From Glandiceps talaboti (taxonomy: Eukaryota > Hemichordata > Enteropneusta > Spengelidae), in NCBI RefSeq assembly GCF_964340395.1, contig NC_135549.1:992501-1056500 (forward strand): DNA of 64,000 nt. The letters run 5' to 3'. Both the position numbers and the translations under genes were made by a program. Below are positions 1-13,068 of the stretch, one piece after another (positions within the stretch are counted from its first letter, which is position 1; each line of letters starts with the position of its first letter). The notes under the pieces are model-generated. The model did not search any database. It saw only the letters and a program-made list of their open reading frames with translations, and had not been told where the DNA came from.

Positions 1-747
1 AGAATCAATTGGAACCACGTGTGGGATATCAATTTATTATACGGTTTACTTTCTTTTGCTTGGTACGTTTTTCAGTTCAACGTCAGTTATATTGAGTACA
101 ACTGATCGATAGAAACGATGCATGTAATTTTTATGAAAATACAACTCTGGTATTTCATTGATATGGGTGTTGCGTGTCACTCTGTTATCTATTTCCCGGG
201 CCACGTGGAACACACGTGTTAAAGGTATAAAACCATATCAATTTACACAGTAATACAATGGCAAAATTGTTTCCATCACGTGACAACTCCTTTCTGTACT
301 AATCGTCTCTTTAACGGGTTCTCACCTTTTAAACGATGTGTTATTGTATTTTCTTTGAGTTATTCTACCGTAACTTCGTATGAAAATAGTTACTTCTCTA
401 TTTTTCAAAACTTTGAATAAAGTTTGCACTTTATAATACGTATGCATCACATAGTTGGACATGAATTCAAGTTCGACATCAAATCCTAATAGTTGCCACT
501 TTCCTGATATAAAGTACATTTTATTTTTGAGACCACAAATGAATAGTAAATGCTCATGAAACAAGCTCGTTATACTTTATCCACGTTTAAAGCTTTATAT
601 ACAATGTTTCATTTTGCACGAGTACAAATGTAAATTTTTACAGTAACTGTTCTCTATAAAACAGGGGCGCTTTCATGAGCAAAGAAAAACGTACAGCTTA
701 AAGACAATATGCCGAAATCTTATTTTGACAAAATAGGAGACAGAATG
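1..747. other. Unique AT-rich sequence, no gene seen
   Basis: Single-copy AT-rich DNA with no convincing exon on either strand. It precedes the first minisatellite. If the + strand gene represented at 2918 extends upstream, this is probably intron. Confidence 0.5.
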
Positions 748-749
748 TG

Positions 750-2705
750 ATAGAGGAGATGACTACAGTGTAGTACCGCCATATATAACTATAGGGAAGA
801 CGACTACAGTGTAGTACCGCCATATGTAACTATAGGGAAGACGACTACAGTGTAGTACCGCCATATATAACTATAGGGAAGGCGACTACAGTGTAGTACC
901 GCCATATATAACTATAGGGAAGACGACTACAGTATAGTACCGTCATATATTACTATAGGGAAGACGCCTACAGTATAGTACCACATATATAACTATAGGG
1001 AAGACGACTACAGTGTAGTACCGCCATATATAACTATAGGGAAGACGACTACAGTGTAGTGCCGCCATATATAACTATAGGGAAGACGCCTACAGTGTAG
1101 TACCGCCATATATAACTATAGGGAAAACGACTACAGTATAGTACCGCCATATATTATTATAGGGAAGACGACTACAGTATAGTACCGCCATATATTACTA
1201 TAGGGAAGACGCCTACAGTGTAGTACCGCCATATATAACTATAGGGAAGACGACTACAGTATAGTACCACATATATAACTATAGGGAAGACGACTACAGT
1301 GTAGTACCGCCATATGTAACTATAGGGAAGACGACTACAGTATAGTACCGCCATATATTACTATAGGGAAGACGACTACAGTGTAGTACCGCCATATATT
1401 ACTATAGGGAAGACGACTACAGTATAGTACCGCCATATATTACTATAGGGAAGACGCCTACAGTGTAGTACCGCCATATATTACTATAGGGAAGACGACT
1501 ACAGTGTTGTACCACGTATATAACTATAGGGAAGACGACTACAGTGTAGTACCACATATATTACTATAGGGAAGACGACTACAGTGTAGTACCGCCATAT
1601 ATCACTATAGGGAAGACGACTACAGTGTAGTACCGCCATATATTACTATAGGGAAGACGACTACAGTATAGTACCACATATATAACTATAGGGAAGACGA
1701 CTACAGTGTAGTACCGCCATATATTACTATAGGGAAGACGACTACAGTGTAGTACCGCCATATATTACTATAGGGAAGACGCCTACAGTGTAGTACCGCC
1801 ATATATTACTATAGGGAAGACGACTACAGTATAGTACCGCCATATATTACTATAGGGAAGACGACTACAGTATAGTACCACATATATAACTATAGGGAAG
1901 ACGCCTACAGTGTAATACCGCCATATATAACTATAGGGAAGACGACTACAGTGTAGTACCGCCATATATTACTATAGGGAAGACGACTACAGTATAGTAC
2001 CACATATATAACTATAGGGAAGACGACTACAGTGTAGTACCACGTATATTACTATAGGGAAGACGCCTACAGTGTAGTACCGCCATATATTACTATAGGG
2101 GAGACGACTACAGTGTAGTACCGCCATATATTACTATAGGGAAGACGACTACAGTATAGTACCACATATATTACTATAGGGGAGACGACTACAGTGTAGT
2201 ACCGCCATATATTACTATAGGGAAGACGACTACAGTATAGTACCACATATATTACTATAGGGGAGACGACTACAGTGTTGTACCACGTATATTAGGGTAG
2301 GGGAGACAACTACATTGTTGTACCGCCATATGTTTCTAGTATAGGGGATGACGACTACAGTATAGTACCGCCATATTTTTTAAAATATATATTACTATAG
2401 GGAAGACGCCTACAGTATAGTACCGTCATATATTACTATAGGGGAGACGACTACAGTGTTGTACCACGTATATTAGGGTAGGGGAGATAACTGCAGTGTA
2501 GTACCACATATATTACTAGTATAGGGGAGACGACTACAGTGTTGTACCATATATATTAGTGACGGGGAGACGACTACAGTGTTGTACGACATATATTAGT
2601 GATGGGGAGACAACTACAGTGTTGTACCGCATATATTACTAGTATAGGGGAGACGACTACAGTGTGGTACCATATATATTAGTGATGGGGGGACGACTAC
2701 AGTCT
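750..2705. repeat. 41-bp minisatellite array
   Basis: A tandem array of an about 41-bp unit repeats roughly 45-48 times. The unit contains CTATAGGGAAGACGACTACA followed by GTGTAGTACC and CATATAT. Each unit carries a short dyad, ACTACA-G-TGTAGT. Units are nearly identical from 750 to about 2270. Toward 2705 they degenerate in both length and sequence, with forms such as GTTGTACCACGTATATTAGGG, which is typical of an array edge. Short open frames of about 60 residues on the - strand are by-products of the repeat. The array lies just upstream of the exon at 2918, so it is probably intronic. Confidence 0.95.
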
Positions 2706-2917
2706 GTTGCGAGAATAGGATGAATTAACTCATTTCTTAATTGTCAATTGCTCAAAATTATATAGTTTTAAAATTAAAATATAATATTGGATGGATTTTT
2801 AATATCTGAAAACATACAACATGATGAAAGCATATGTTGTGTACTGCTAATTTGATTGTTGCGGACATATACATATAATAAAGGATGTGAATGACACTGT
2901 TTTCTTTATGTCTCTAG

Positions 2918-2999
2918 AAAACGTGCAGTGGAAAGGCACTACCTGCCACAGTCTAGGAGCTATCCTATACAGGTCGCAGAAATGAGGAAGGCTTTGCGG
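2918..2999 (+). CDS. Internal exon of an unrecognised + strand gene
   Basis: An 82-nt internal exon. The acceptor is TTTCTTTATGTCTCTAG and the donor is CGG|GTAAGT. One base completes a split codon, then 27 codons are open (KRAVERHYLPQSRSYP, then IQVAEMRKALR). Another frame has a stop, which fixes the reading frame. The exon ends in phase 0, matching the phase-0 start of the exon at 12126. The peptide is basic with a helical-looking end, but I do not recognise the family. Upstream exons would lie before this window. Good splice signals at both ends and the phase match are the support; there is no homology evidence. Confidence 0.55.
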
Positions 3000-3767
3000 G
3001 TAAGTTTTTATACAAGTATAACGTGGTTACACAATCACTCTGATATATAACACAACGCAGGAACTCCAAATGATCGTATTTACAGAAATTACTTTAAAAT
3101 ACCACACAAAGGAGAGGAAACGCTTACTGATTGAAATGCCCAAATGCCAAACGGCAGTAGAGACACCTCTGATATCTTATAACGCAAAATGAACGCGTAT
3201 GATAGAATACGACTGTTTTCTTTGCGCGATCGTTTGAACTCTTAATATATATTATACAAGTGATTCTGCAAAGAAGGTAATTGTATGCAGCTAGGAACTG
3301 AGAAATGATAATATAGTAACATTGACTATGGGGATTGCATTGTTACCATAGTTTTACCACGACCCATACAGTGACAGGAACTTTGTTTTAAAAAAGCTAT
3401 ATAATTATTTTGTGATCCACATGGGGGATTATTAAACTATTGTAATGAATCAAGAACGTCTTGGCTATCTCAACAGGGGACAAGTAGTAGAATTAATAGA
3501 ACTAATTATTTAAGGTCCAGGGAGGGTAATATACTGTGGTAGTGACGTACGTACCACAATTGAAGTCTGTCTCCCGTGAACTTTAATTGTTTGAAATGGT
3601 GACTGAATTAATTAAACGACCATTTCCACCAAGCTATTGTCAATCCTGCAGGCAAGGTTAAACTGACTGCCTGATTTGATGTTCTATTTGATTCCAACAG
3701 TATATTTTCATGATTTTATGCTCCTCCTAGATATTCATGTGCCAACCTCACGAGGTTATTATACCCA

Positions 3768-3787
3768 GACCACTATAGTGGTCTGAT
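3768..3787. repeat. 20-bp perfect palindrome with CAGACCACTA ends
   Basis: A perfect inverted repeat, CAGACCACTATAGTGGTCTG. The half-site CAGACCACTA recurs back to back near 44580, and its reverse TAGTGGTCTG recurs near 37876 and 37913. This suggests joined ends or footprints of one mobile element family. Confidence 0.7.
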
Positions 3788-3807
3788 TTTATACTAACGA
3801 AATATAA

Positions 3808-3877
<70 letters not shown>

Positions 3878-3935
3878 GTCTGTCTGTGTGTGTGTGTGTC
3901 TGTGTCTGTGTTTGTGTGCGTGTGTGCGCGTGTGT
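3808..3935. repeat. (TG)n/(TGTC)n microsatellite
   Basis: A compound dinucleotide and tetranucleotide repeat of TG and TCTG units. Cys/Val-rich and His/Thr-rich open frames across it are artefacts of the repeat. Confidence 0.97.
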
Positions 3936-4441
3936 GTCCCTGTATTTATGCATGTACATATATAATTCATGTTTTTCACGTTTTTTTATTACAGTTATTA
4001 GCTTGTATTATTAACATAGCAGAAGGGTCTAATTTAAGAAAGGCATACACGTACATTGTAATTATCAAACGTGTCTCAGTCCATAATGCACAACGACATG
4101 TCCGTATACTAAGTGTAAACATAAGTGCTTTGCTCTATCTACCGAACAGAAAGTAAAATTGAAAACCCACATCAAATAGATTCTCTTCGATGACATGAAA
4201 AAAAACAGATGGTATCAAACACCCCCACAGACACGAAACTACTAATACGAATTTATTCAGAATTAACACTATTATGTTGTTTGTATTGTGGTTTTGACGA
4301 CTCTCTCCATCCAACGATCTGTACACACATTTTGGAATCTAAAATAAATACACCACCATATGGTACATCTAATAGAATATTCGTATGTGATACTTTGTTT
4401 GCATATGTTTGTGCATTCTAAATAATTTAAATGTCAGCTAT

Positions 4442-6412
4442 GGTTATATATAAACGTGGAATGTAAATCAATTGAGGTTTATGTCAGACGTGGGATATAA
4501 ATCAATTGAGATTTAAGTCAGACGTGGTATATAAATCAGTTGAGGTTTATGTCAGACGTGGGATATGTCAATTGAGGTTTATGTCAAACGTGGAATGTAA
4601 ATCAATTGAGGTTTATGTCAGACGTGGGATATAAATCAATTGAGATTTAAGTCAGACGTGGTATATAAATCAGTTGAGGTTTATGTCAGACGTGGGATAT
4701 GTCAATTGAGGTTTATGTCAAACGTGGAATGTAAATCAATTGAGGTTTATGTCAGACGTGGGATATAAATAAATTGAGATTTAAGTCAGACGTGGGATAT
4801 AAATCAGTTGAGGTTTAAGTCAGACGTGGGATATAGATCAATTGAGGCTTATGTTAGACGTGGGATATAAATCAATTGAGGTTTATGTCAGACGTGGGAT
4901 ATAAATCAGTTGAGGTTTATGTCAGACGTTGGGTATAAATCAATTGAGGTTTATGTCAAACGTGGGATATAAATCAGTTGAGGTTTATGTCAGACGTGGG
5001 ATATGTCAATTGAGGTTTATGTCAGACGTGGGATATAAATCAATTGAGGTTTATGTCAGACGTGGGATATAAATCAGTTGAGGTTTATGTCAGACATGGG
5101 ATATAAATCAGTTGAGGTTTATGTCAGACGTGGGATATAAATCAATTGAGGTTTATGTCAGACGTGGGGTATAAATCAGTTGAGGTTTATGTCAGACGTG
5201 GGATATAAATCAATTGAGGTTTATGTCAGACGTGGTATATAAATCAGTTGAGGTTTATGTCAGACGTGGGATATGTCAATTGAGGTTTATGTCAAACGTG
5301 GAATGTAAATCAATTGAGGTTTATGTCAGACGTGGGATATAAATAAATTGAGATTTAAGTCAGACGTGGGATATAAATCAGTTGAGGTTTAAGTCAGACG
5401 TGGGATATAGATCAATTGAGGCTTATGTTAGACGTGGGATATAAATCAATTGAGGTTTATGTCAGACGTGGGATATAGATCAGTTGAGGTTTATGTCAGA
5501 CGTTGGGTATAAATAAATTGAAGTTTATGTCAAACGTGGGATATAAATCAGTTGAGGTTTATGTCAGACGTAGGATATAAACCAGTTGAGGTTTATGTCA
5601 GACGTGGGATATAAATCAGTTGAGGTTTATGTCAGACGTAGGATATAAACCAGTTGAGGTTTATGTCAGACGTGGGATATAAATCAGTTGAGGTTTATGT
5701 CAGACGTGGGATATAAATCAGTTGAGGTTTATGTCAGACGTGGGATATAAACCAGTTGAGGTTTATGTCAGACGTGGGATATAAATCAGTTGAGGTTTAT
5801 GTCAGACGTGGGATATGTCAATTGAGGTTTATGTCAGACGTGGGATATAAATCAGTTGAGGTTTATGTCAAACGTGGGATATAAATCAGTTGAGGTTTAT
5901 GTCAGACGTGGGATATAAACCAGTTGAGGTTTATGTCAGACGTGGGATATGTCAATTGAGGTTTATGTCAAACGTGGGATATAAATCAGTTGAGGTTTAT
6001 GTCAGACGTGGGATATGTCAATTGAGGTTTATGTCAAACGTGGGATATAAATCAGTTGAGGTTTATGTCAGACGTGGGATATAAATAAATTGAGGTTTAT
6101 GTCACATGTGGGATATAAATCAGTTGAGGTTTATGTCAGACGTGGGATATGTCAATTGAGGTTTATGTCAAACGTGGGATATAAATCAGTTGAGGTTTAT
6201 GTCAGACGTGGGATATAAATAAATTGAGGTTTATGTCACATGTGGGATATAAATCAGTTGAGGTTTATGTCAGACGTGGGATATGTCAATTGAGGTTTAT
6301 GTCAGACGTGGGATATAAATAAATTGAGGTTTATGTCAAACGTGTGATATAAATCAGTTGAGGTTTATGTCAGACGTGGGATATAAATCAGTTGAAGGTT
6401 ATGTCAGACGTA
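4442..6412. repeat. 34-bp minisatellite array with 32-bp variants
   Basis: A long tandem array of about 58 units. The unit is about 34 bp and includes GTCAGACGTGGGATATAAAT followed by CAGTTGAGGTTTAT. A recurrent shorter variant of about 32 bp reads GGGATATGTCAATTGAGG. At the left edge (about 4455-4740) four variants occur in the same order twice, giving a higher-order block of about 130 bp, and part of this block recurs near 5280-5400. The pattern indicates spread by unequal exchange of multi-unit blocks. Confidence 0.95.
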
Positions 6413-6915
6413 CCTAACCTGTACTGCCATATGTCACCAAACATACATAGTCTGGTAATAAAAGAATTTTATGTGGTGCGAAACATAGGGTCATATGGTC
6501 ATGAAGAGAAAGGAATATCTGAGATACGACTGGACTGTGTGAGAGATATTTCCCTTGTTGAATTTAACAAATACGGGTGATTAAAGTAAATATTAGCCAA
6601 ATTATGGCTGATCAAAAGTTGTAATATTTCGTTTGACTGACATCTTGTGAATTTTTACCCTGTAACTATTGTTCATTTTTTGTAACATATCTAACAAGTT
6701 TATGCGCCATTTTTCATGACCTGTGAAATCTAGAATTCGATTGTAATTAGTCTATTTATCACTTCAATTTAAGGTTAATTCATTCTTGGTACAGACATAA
6801 ATTTACGATTACACTATCTATTGTATTAATCTAGTCTAAAATAAGATTTAGCTAAAAGACAAAACGTTTATTCTGTTGATTCAATGGGACAGCATATATG
6901 GTACCTACAACGTTA

Positions 6916-7045
6916 ATGGGGAGCCTTCAGTAATTATAGGCGGGGAGGACCGATGGAATCAGTGGGTGGGCCGGATTTTACAAATTAGTTCCCGGGGAGG
7001 GCCACATTTGCAGAAATGAAATTAGGTCACATTTAGGGGGTAACA
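6916..7045 (+). mobile_element. Diverged end of a G-rich-terminus DNA element
   Basis: The stretch GGGAGCCTTCAGTAATTATA followed by a G-rich run and GGACCGATGG resembles the left terminus of the element at 32004 (GGGAGCATTCG, TTTTTACGGGG, then TCGGTGG). No matching right end was found, so this looks like a solitary diverged end. Confidence 0.35.
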
Positions 7046-7224
7046 TAATTATGTGGTAAAAAGACATTTGGATGTTGTCCTGGAACGGCGATATTGACCG
7101 TGGTTCATGTAATGTCAGTAGTGCACAGTCTAGTGTTTAGTGTCTCTGGCCTTCAATTAGATCACAAAACACTGTGGTGGTAGTAGTGAATAACAACCAA
7201 TGACACTAAAATTATACATAAACT

Positions 7225-7267
7225 GTTGTATATATATTATATATATATAATATATATAATATATATT

Positions 7268-7312
<45 letters not shown>
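7225..7312. repeat. (TA)n-(TG)n microsatellite
   Basis: A TATA-rich tract passes into an uninterrupted TG repeat and ends at TTTGGGTGTTTCTTGG. A similar GGGTGTTTCTTG follows the AT repeat at about 8006, so the same boundary occurs on both sides of the foldback region. Confidence 0.9.
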
Positions 7313-7313
<1 letters not shown>

Positions 7314-7457
7314 GGTGTTTCTTGGTTTTTGTGTCTGTGTGTTTTCAGATTAAATATTGACACCTGCTAACTGAAATCACTGGAATAGTCTATCCTTGTA
7401 CATAGGGCATATAATAACAAGTTGAGGACAGTTTACAAAGATCCCTTCCGTCATATA

Positions 7458-7627
<170 letters not shown>

Positions 7628-7653
7628 TTGGTAGTACTGGAACTCTTTCTTGG

Positions 7654-7694
7654 ATGTAACTCGGAGTTTCACGCATATTGCGATCATCAGACAC
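7654..7694 (-). ncRNA. Mirror copy of the hammerhead-like motif (left arm)
   Basis: Read on the - strand, the left arm repeats the same core, stems and cleavage triplet. Its only difference within the motif turns the last stem I pair from C-G into a U-G wobble, so pairing is kept. The two ribozyme-like copies point away from each other. Confidence 0.45.
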
Positions 7695-7695
7695 T

Positions 7696-7736
7696 GTGTC
7701 TGATGATCGCAATATGCGTGAAACTCCGAGTTACAC
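7696..7736 (+). ncRNA. Putative type I hammerhead ribozyme (right arm)
   Basis: The right arm contains the ordered conserved pieces of a hammerhead: CUGAUGA at 7700-7706, a stem II hairpin CGCA-AUA-UGCG at 7708-7718, GAA at 7720-7722, a very short stem III (A7723-U7731, C-G, U-A, loop CCG), U at the cleavage position 7732, and stem I formed by GUGU 7696-7699 with ACAC 7733-7736. The weaknesses are a U-U opposition at the base of stem II, a GUU rather than GUC cleavage triplet, and a 4-bp stem I. Hammerheads with minimal stem III are known from Penelope-like retroelements. Activity is inferred, not shown. Confidence 0.5.
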
Positions 7737-7822
7737 CCAAGAAAGAGTTCCAGTACTACCAAAACTATTACGCTCTGCCACTGCGGTATAGAGCACTGTC
7801 TTAGCAGATTGAAACTCACCGA

Positions 7823-8005
<183 letters not shown>

Positions 8006-8643
8006 GGGGTGTTTCTTGTTTCCTAGTATCCTAGTATCTCTATTCTACCGCTGCCACAACATTCATATATATATATCATATGTCATCGCGTTGTTATGTT
8101 ATCTGTTTAAACCATGCCCTATGTAATATGATAAACCATTGAGTGATTTCAGTTAGCAGGTGTCACTATTTCAACAGGTTTTCATGAAGATGTGATTTTA
8201 TGTCAGAGGTTACAGTTTTACTCAGTTCTTCCGTTATTTGTCCATCTGGAATTTTACATATTTGGAATGAAGTCGCCTTTTCTTACGTAAACCATCACAC
8301 ACTTCATGTACCAATACTTTATGTACCAATACGTCATATGTACCAATACTTACTTCATGTTCCAAATTGAGGTCAAAATGACTTAACGATAATATTTCAG
8401 TTGTTAGTGCTATATCAATATTATTGCTATTTGTTAATGGTCACAGATACTTTGCCGTGGTGCTCTGTCACCATCTACGTGGACACCCCCGAGTGTGTAA
8501 AGATACTATAAGTCATACAACTTAGAACTGTTATTGTTATTCATCACCATACCAAAGTTCAGTATACAGTTCGTGTTTCCGCTCGACCGAGATGAACACA
8601 GTTTCCATCGCTACATGTATATATTAAAACCCTTCATCTTCAT

Positions 8644-8768
8644 ATTTCTCTTCGTTCAGCCAAGGAAAATACGAGTGACCTAAGGGGCCTTGTTACTATT
8701 AGTCGCTGGATGAGTAGTGACAAACCCTTAGGTCACGAGTATTTTCTGGCTGAATGAAGAGAGAGATA
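8644..8768. repeat. Imperfect hairpin / MITE-like inverted repeat
   Basis: The left arm, running through TCTTCGTTCAGCCAAGGAAA and ACGAGTGACCTAAGGG, is the approximate reverse complement of CCCTTAGGTCACGAGTATTT plus TCTGGCTGAATGAAGA on the right. Arms are about 40 bp and the loop about 38 bp. No target duplication was identified and no coding frame is supported. Confidence 0.7.
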
Positions 8769-9596
8769 TTGGAGATTGTTCTAATTATACATCCTTTTCA
8801 TGAAAACATGGGAAAACATAATGACTATTTCGAACGTTTTGACTCATATTTCGAGAACCACAGAACCAGTGACGTAGACACCTGTTGTCGTGACGTAGAA
8901 CGACCAGGGTATTTCAATCCATATTTTCTGTTCAAAGACAATATCCTTGCTTGTGCATGGTATAATGTTGTATATCGGGTAGACATTCCTGATGGACTCC
9001 TATGGATTAGCAATTTGATATATGTTGTAGTGTTGTTGCTCTGATCATAAAACTTTACATAGTAAAAATATATATTAAATGTGGCTATGAATACGTCTTC
9101 AAGTATATGGCCACACCAGGCACTTATCAGAATTCCTTTGTCGTGCTATATATAACGCCTTGCATTTTATAACTTCCACTTTATTTAATAAAGCTTTTCT
9201 GAAATTGGTATACTGCTAACACTTATTATATTATTGCAAAAGGCCAGCTAGAGCTTCTGTGTATATAGATTACTAAGGATAACACTCCTACCTGTATTTC
9301 GTTTTAATACCAGAGTTGGATTGTTTGAGTAAATTCAGCCGAGGCTTAGAAACGATAATACTTTAATCATTTTGGATCAAGTAATGCTGGATTCAGCGTA
9401 CAGTTTTATATCCCCACAAAAATCAATGAGTCAATTGATCAATATCCCACAAAATAAAATGTATTTTACCACAAAACTAACTTATTCAATCCATCAATCA
9501 TTCAACCAAATAATAAATTGATCAATCAATCAATCAACCGATCAATCAATTAAATGCTCGCTGCACCCTATGGTGCTTTTGATATCCCTGTGACCA

Positions 9597-10222
9597 CTGC
9601 ATTGCGTATATTTGCCTACAGCTAGGCAGTGACTGCTTTGAGTATATTTGCCTACAACTAGAAAGTGACTGCATTGAGTACATGTGCCTACAGTTAGACA
9701 GTGACTGCATTGAGTATATTTGCCTACAGTTAGACAGTGACTGCATTGAGTACATTTGCCTACAGTTAGAAAGTGACTGCATTGAGTATATTTGCCTACA
9801 ACTAGACAGTGACTGCATTGCCTACAGCAAGACAGTGACTGCATTGACTATATTTGACTACAGCTAGACAGTGACTGCAATGAGTATATTTTCCTACAAC
9901 TCGACAGTGACTGCATTGAGTATATATGCCTAGAGTTAGACAGTGACTGCATTGAGTACATTTGCCTACAGTTAGACAGTGACTGCATTGAGTATATTTG
10001 CCTACAGTTAGACAGTGACTGCATTGAGTATATTGCTTACAGTTAGACAGTGACTGCATTGAATATATTTGCCTACACATCTAGACAGTGACTGCATTGA
10101 GTATATTTGCCTACAGTTAGACAGTGACTGCATTGCCTACAACTAGACAGTGACTGCATTGAGTATATTTGCCTACAGTTAGACAGTGACTGCATTGAGT
10201 ATATTGCCTACAGTTAGGAAAA
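9597..10222. repeat. 36-bp minisatellite array
   Basis: About 17 units of a 36-bp sequence containing GACAGTGACTGCATTGAGTA followed by TATTTGCCTACAGTTA. Some units are shortened by loss of the GAGTATATTT segment. The 36-bp length keeps several frames open (Cys/Gln-rich peptides up to about 100 residues), which I do not regard as genes. Just before it (9522-9556) is a short (ATCA)n run. Confidence 0.93.
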
Positions 10223-10691
10223 TAACGACAGATTAAAATTACATTTTGTAAGTACAAGTACAATGTTCAAGTCACATGTTGGTCTATGTTACAGTGGCTC
10301 CAACGGATTCCAAGATAGGTTTACTCAGTGAAATGTCAGTTGCTTGTCTTGTCTGTCCGTCATCATACATAACACGTTAAGACTTGGCGTCCCAGTATCA
10401 GCACGTACATTGGATAGCATATATTCTTTTGGAGAGTACATTATTGGTTTCGAACAGCTGCTATCGAATCAATGTATAACCAGCTATCTATAATGTCTTA
10501 CACAAAATGCAGGGTGCGAATTACAATATATGAATTTTTAAAGCAAAAGATGTGTAGGAAAATGACTATAAAACGACAGGTTTTTTTTACTACAGTTGTA
10601 GACTATTACAAGAGGTTATACGAAATAAAGTACAAATCGTATCCTACTGATATGACCTGCGGTTAACACGTAGTTGTTGTTTCTGACACGT

Positions 10692-10778
10692 ATCAATTTT
10701 TTTCAAAACATTTGACACGTATCAATTTTTTTCAAAACATTTGACACGTATCAATTTTTTCAAAACATTTGAAAGTCA
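10692..10778. repeat. 30-bp repeat, three copies
   Basis: Three head-to-tail copies of a 29-30-bp unit beginning TGACACGTATCAATTTTTTT and followed by CAAAACATT. They differ mainly in the length of the T run. Confidence 0.9.
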
Positions 10779-12125
10779 TTTTGATACATTCATGATGACC
10801 CTTGACCTCCCCTTGATAAAACAATTCCATATAAATGTACAAAGATGATAACGACGTATATATTGATTACGTGCGTCTCACATAAAATGCTAATCTTATT
10901 CGACTTTTGATCTTCTATTTTGGGTGCGAACTTTCCTATACATGCGTCACTATTCATATCATGACTTCAAATATCTCGCATCCAAATATCACATGGTACA
11001 CCGCCAATTGTTTCAAAGCACATGCATAACACTTATAGTGTCTTCCCATAGGACACATGTACGCCTTTTGGGATCACAGCTATGATGAATACATAATACG
11101 TACGTCTGTATGTGTCTACATGGTGGTATAATGCCGGATGATAGAGTAGAGTAGAGTATATTTATTTGACATGAAATAATGTAAGAAATACATTATCTAT
11201 AGTCAAAAACATACAAAAAAAAAACAAACAAAGATAGTAGATAATTATATATATAAATAAAACACTTAACTACAGTATTGAATACAAAGATAGTACGTGT
11301 AAAACACAAGATCATGAAAACGGTGGGAAGACGAATGCGTAACACCACCTTGTCTTACTGTAATATTCCAAGGATATGTATTCATCATACACCCACGTAT
11401 GTGTTCCCAATCGTGCTAATAGATGCATATTTGCCTTAAAAGATGCTGTTTTAGTAGACATTTATATTTATGGACACGTACATGCTCTTAGAATGGAGAA
11501 GGACATCAATCTCCTTCTCCAATGGAGAGTTTACATAGTACACAATACTGGTGATTACCAATATTGAGAGACCAACTACTGCCCGAATTCTGGTCAAACT
11601 GTTTACCCAGAACTCTAAAGCAACCCTGGGTTTATGATGTCTATCGAGAGTCAGTAACAATGAAACTGGAAGTTGAACTTCCAGCTTGAACTATACTGGC
11701 ACTCACTTTTTATATCTCAAAACACACAAAACCAATTTACAATAATTGAATCTTCAATTATTCAGAATTAACTTTGTTATTACGTTTGCCCCCTCCCCCG
11801 TACACGGTTATTTACAAGGTACTTTAATCTCTCATTTTACGTACAATCGCTGAAGGTAAATAGTTTCAAAATACGTCATAGTGTATTAATAAAGTCGGAT
11901 GTTAAATCCATATCTTTATCGGCCATTAAAATTGTTCACAGTAATTTACAACTCTACATCTAGGAACATAATTGAAATATGATATATAAGAATTTGATAC
12001 TGTTTAGGACTGTCAGCCGAAGAGTATGTTGTACCTTGAAATCCGACCAAAGACCAATTTTCATATCCGTAATACGCTGTTACTTATAGAAAATTCCTAT
12101 GGTTTTGTGTAAATTGGTTTGCCAG
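10779..12125. other. Unique sequence, no gene seen
   Basis: Mostly single-copy AT-rich DNA. A short GTAGA/GAGTA repeat lies near 11142-11160. No open frame with good splice sites was found. By position it is probably intron of the + strand gene. Confidence 0.4.
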
Positions 12126-12329
12126 ACATGGGAAACGGGATCGGAAAGGAATTCAAGACGAAGCTACCCTTGGTCCAGTAAACGCAGGAGCCGGGAAGAC
12201 TCGGGAGGTGAACCGAATTGTATAGTGCCTGGTAGATACTTCGGAGGTTTTAACACGCCTTCCATTACAGTGACGTCTGCATCCCCGGAACCTCCACCAA
12301 TAGCGCTAGATGGGGAAGTTAAAGTTGAA
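12126..12329 (+). CDS. Internal exon, Ser/Arg/Pro-rich, unrecognised gene
   Basis: A 204-nt exon of 68 codons. The acceptor is GGTTTTGTGTAAATTGGTTTGCCAG and the donor GAA|GTGAGT, both phase 0. The peptide starts TWETGSERNSRRSYPW, is rich in Arg and Ser, then has GRYFGGFNTPSITVTSASPE and a proline stretch ending LDGEVKVE. This looks like a disordered cytoplasmic or linker segment with possible phosphorylation sites. Phase joins it to 2918-2999 upstream and 15002-15526 downstream. An (AT)n tract begins 80 bp after the donor. The family is not recognised; confidence rests on splice signals and codon-like composition. Confidence 0.6.
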
Positions 12330-12406
12330 GTGAGTTTTGTTTGTCTAAAATGAAAGAAATTAACACCCTCCAAAACGAAAGGAATTTTAACATAACCAAA
12401 AAGATA

Positions 12407-12410
<4 letters not shown>

Positions 12411-12487
<77 letters not shown>
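12411..12487. repeat. (AT)n microsatellite
   Basis: An uninterrupted AT dinucleotide run of about 76 bp in the inferred intron after the exon at 12126. Confidence 0.97.
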
Positions 12488-12490
<3 letters not shown>

Positions 12491-13068
12491 AAGCAAGCAG
12501 CGTCACCATGGAAACTTCAACTTCGATGAATAGCTCTTACATTTTCCAAAGTGATGGTAAATTAGCTACTATAAACCACAACGTAGACATTTTAAGAAAT
12601 ATATATATTGTCGCTGTACGTTTCGATGATAGGTGGCGCTGTTATTAAATCAGTTGTGGAATTTTGGCTGGCGTCTGCTCAGACAACTAAATATATTGGT
12701 CTGAGATGTGTGTTATTGATGAGAGCGAGGAAAACGACATCGTTCTAGTAACGATTAACAGACGATGTAACAAATGATCGGCGTTGACAGGAGAGTTCGT
12801 TATATTATTAATGATAAACATGTGACCTATGACCTACCTCCAAGATTGATCGATGCTATTGGACATTTGCATTTGTCTGTACATCCCACGTGATCAAACA
12901 TGAAAAGACTAAACATTCTGCCTTTGACAACGCTTTCCTTCATACCTTATCAAAGCCGAAGTGAAGGAGTTGTTTAACGACTGATTTATATATTATTTGG
13001 TTTACAGGGGATTGTGTAAAACGTGAATGTAAGGTGTGTGAATCTTCAAAGTTTGTTTATATATATGT

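Noticed and set aside
8754-9044. 96-codon + strand frame
   Set aside because: Starts inside the foldback at 8644-8768, has no splice or promoter support, and its hydrophobic end is typical of AT-rich chance frames.
9542-10080. Cys/Gln-rich - strand frames of about 100 codons
   Set aside because: Created by the 36-bp satellite length; multiple frames are equally open.
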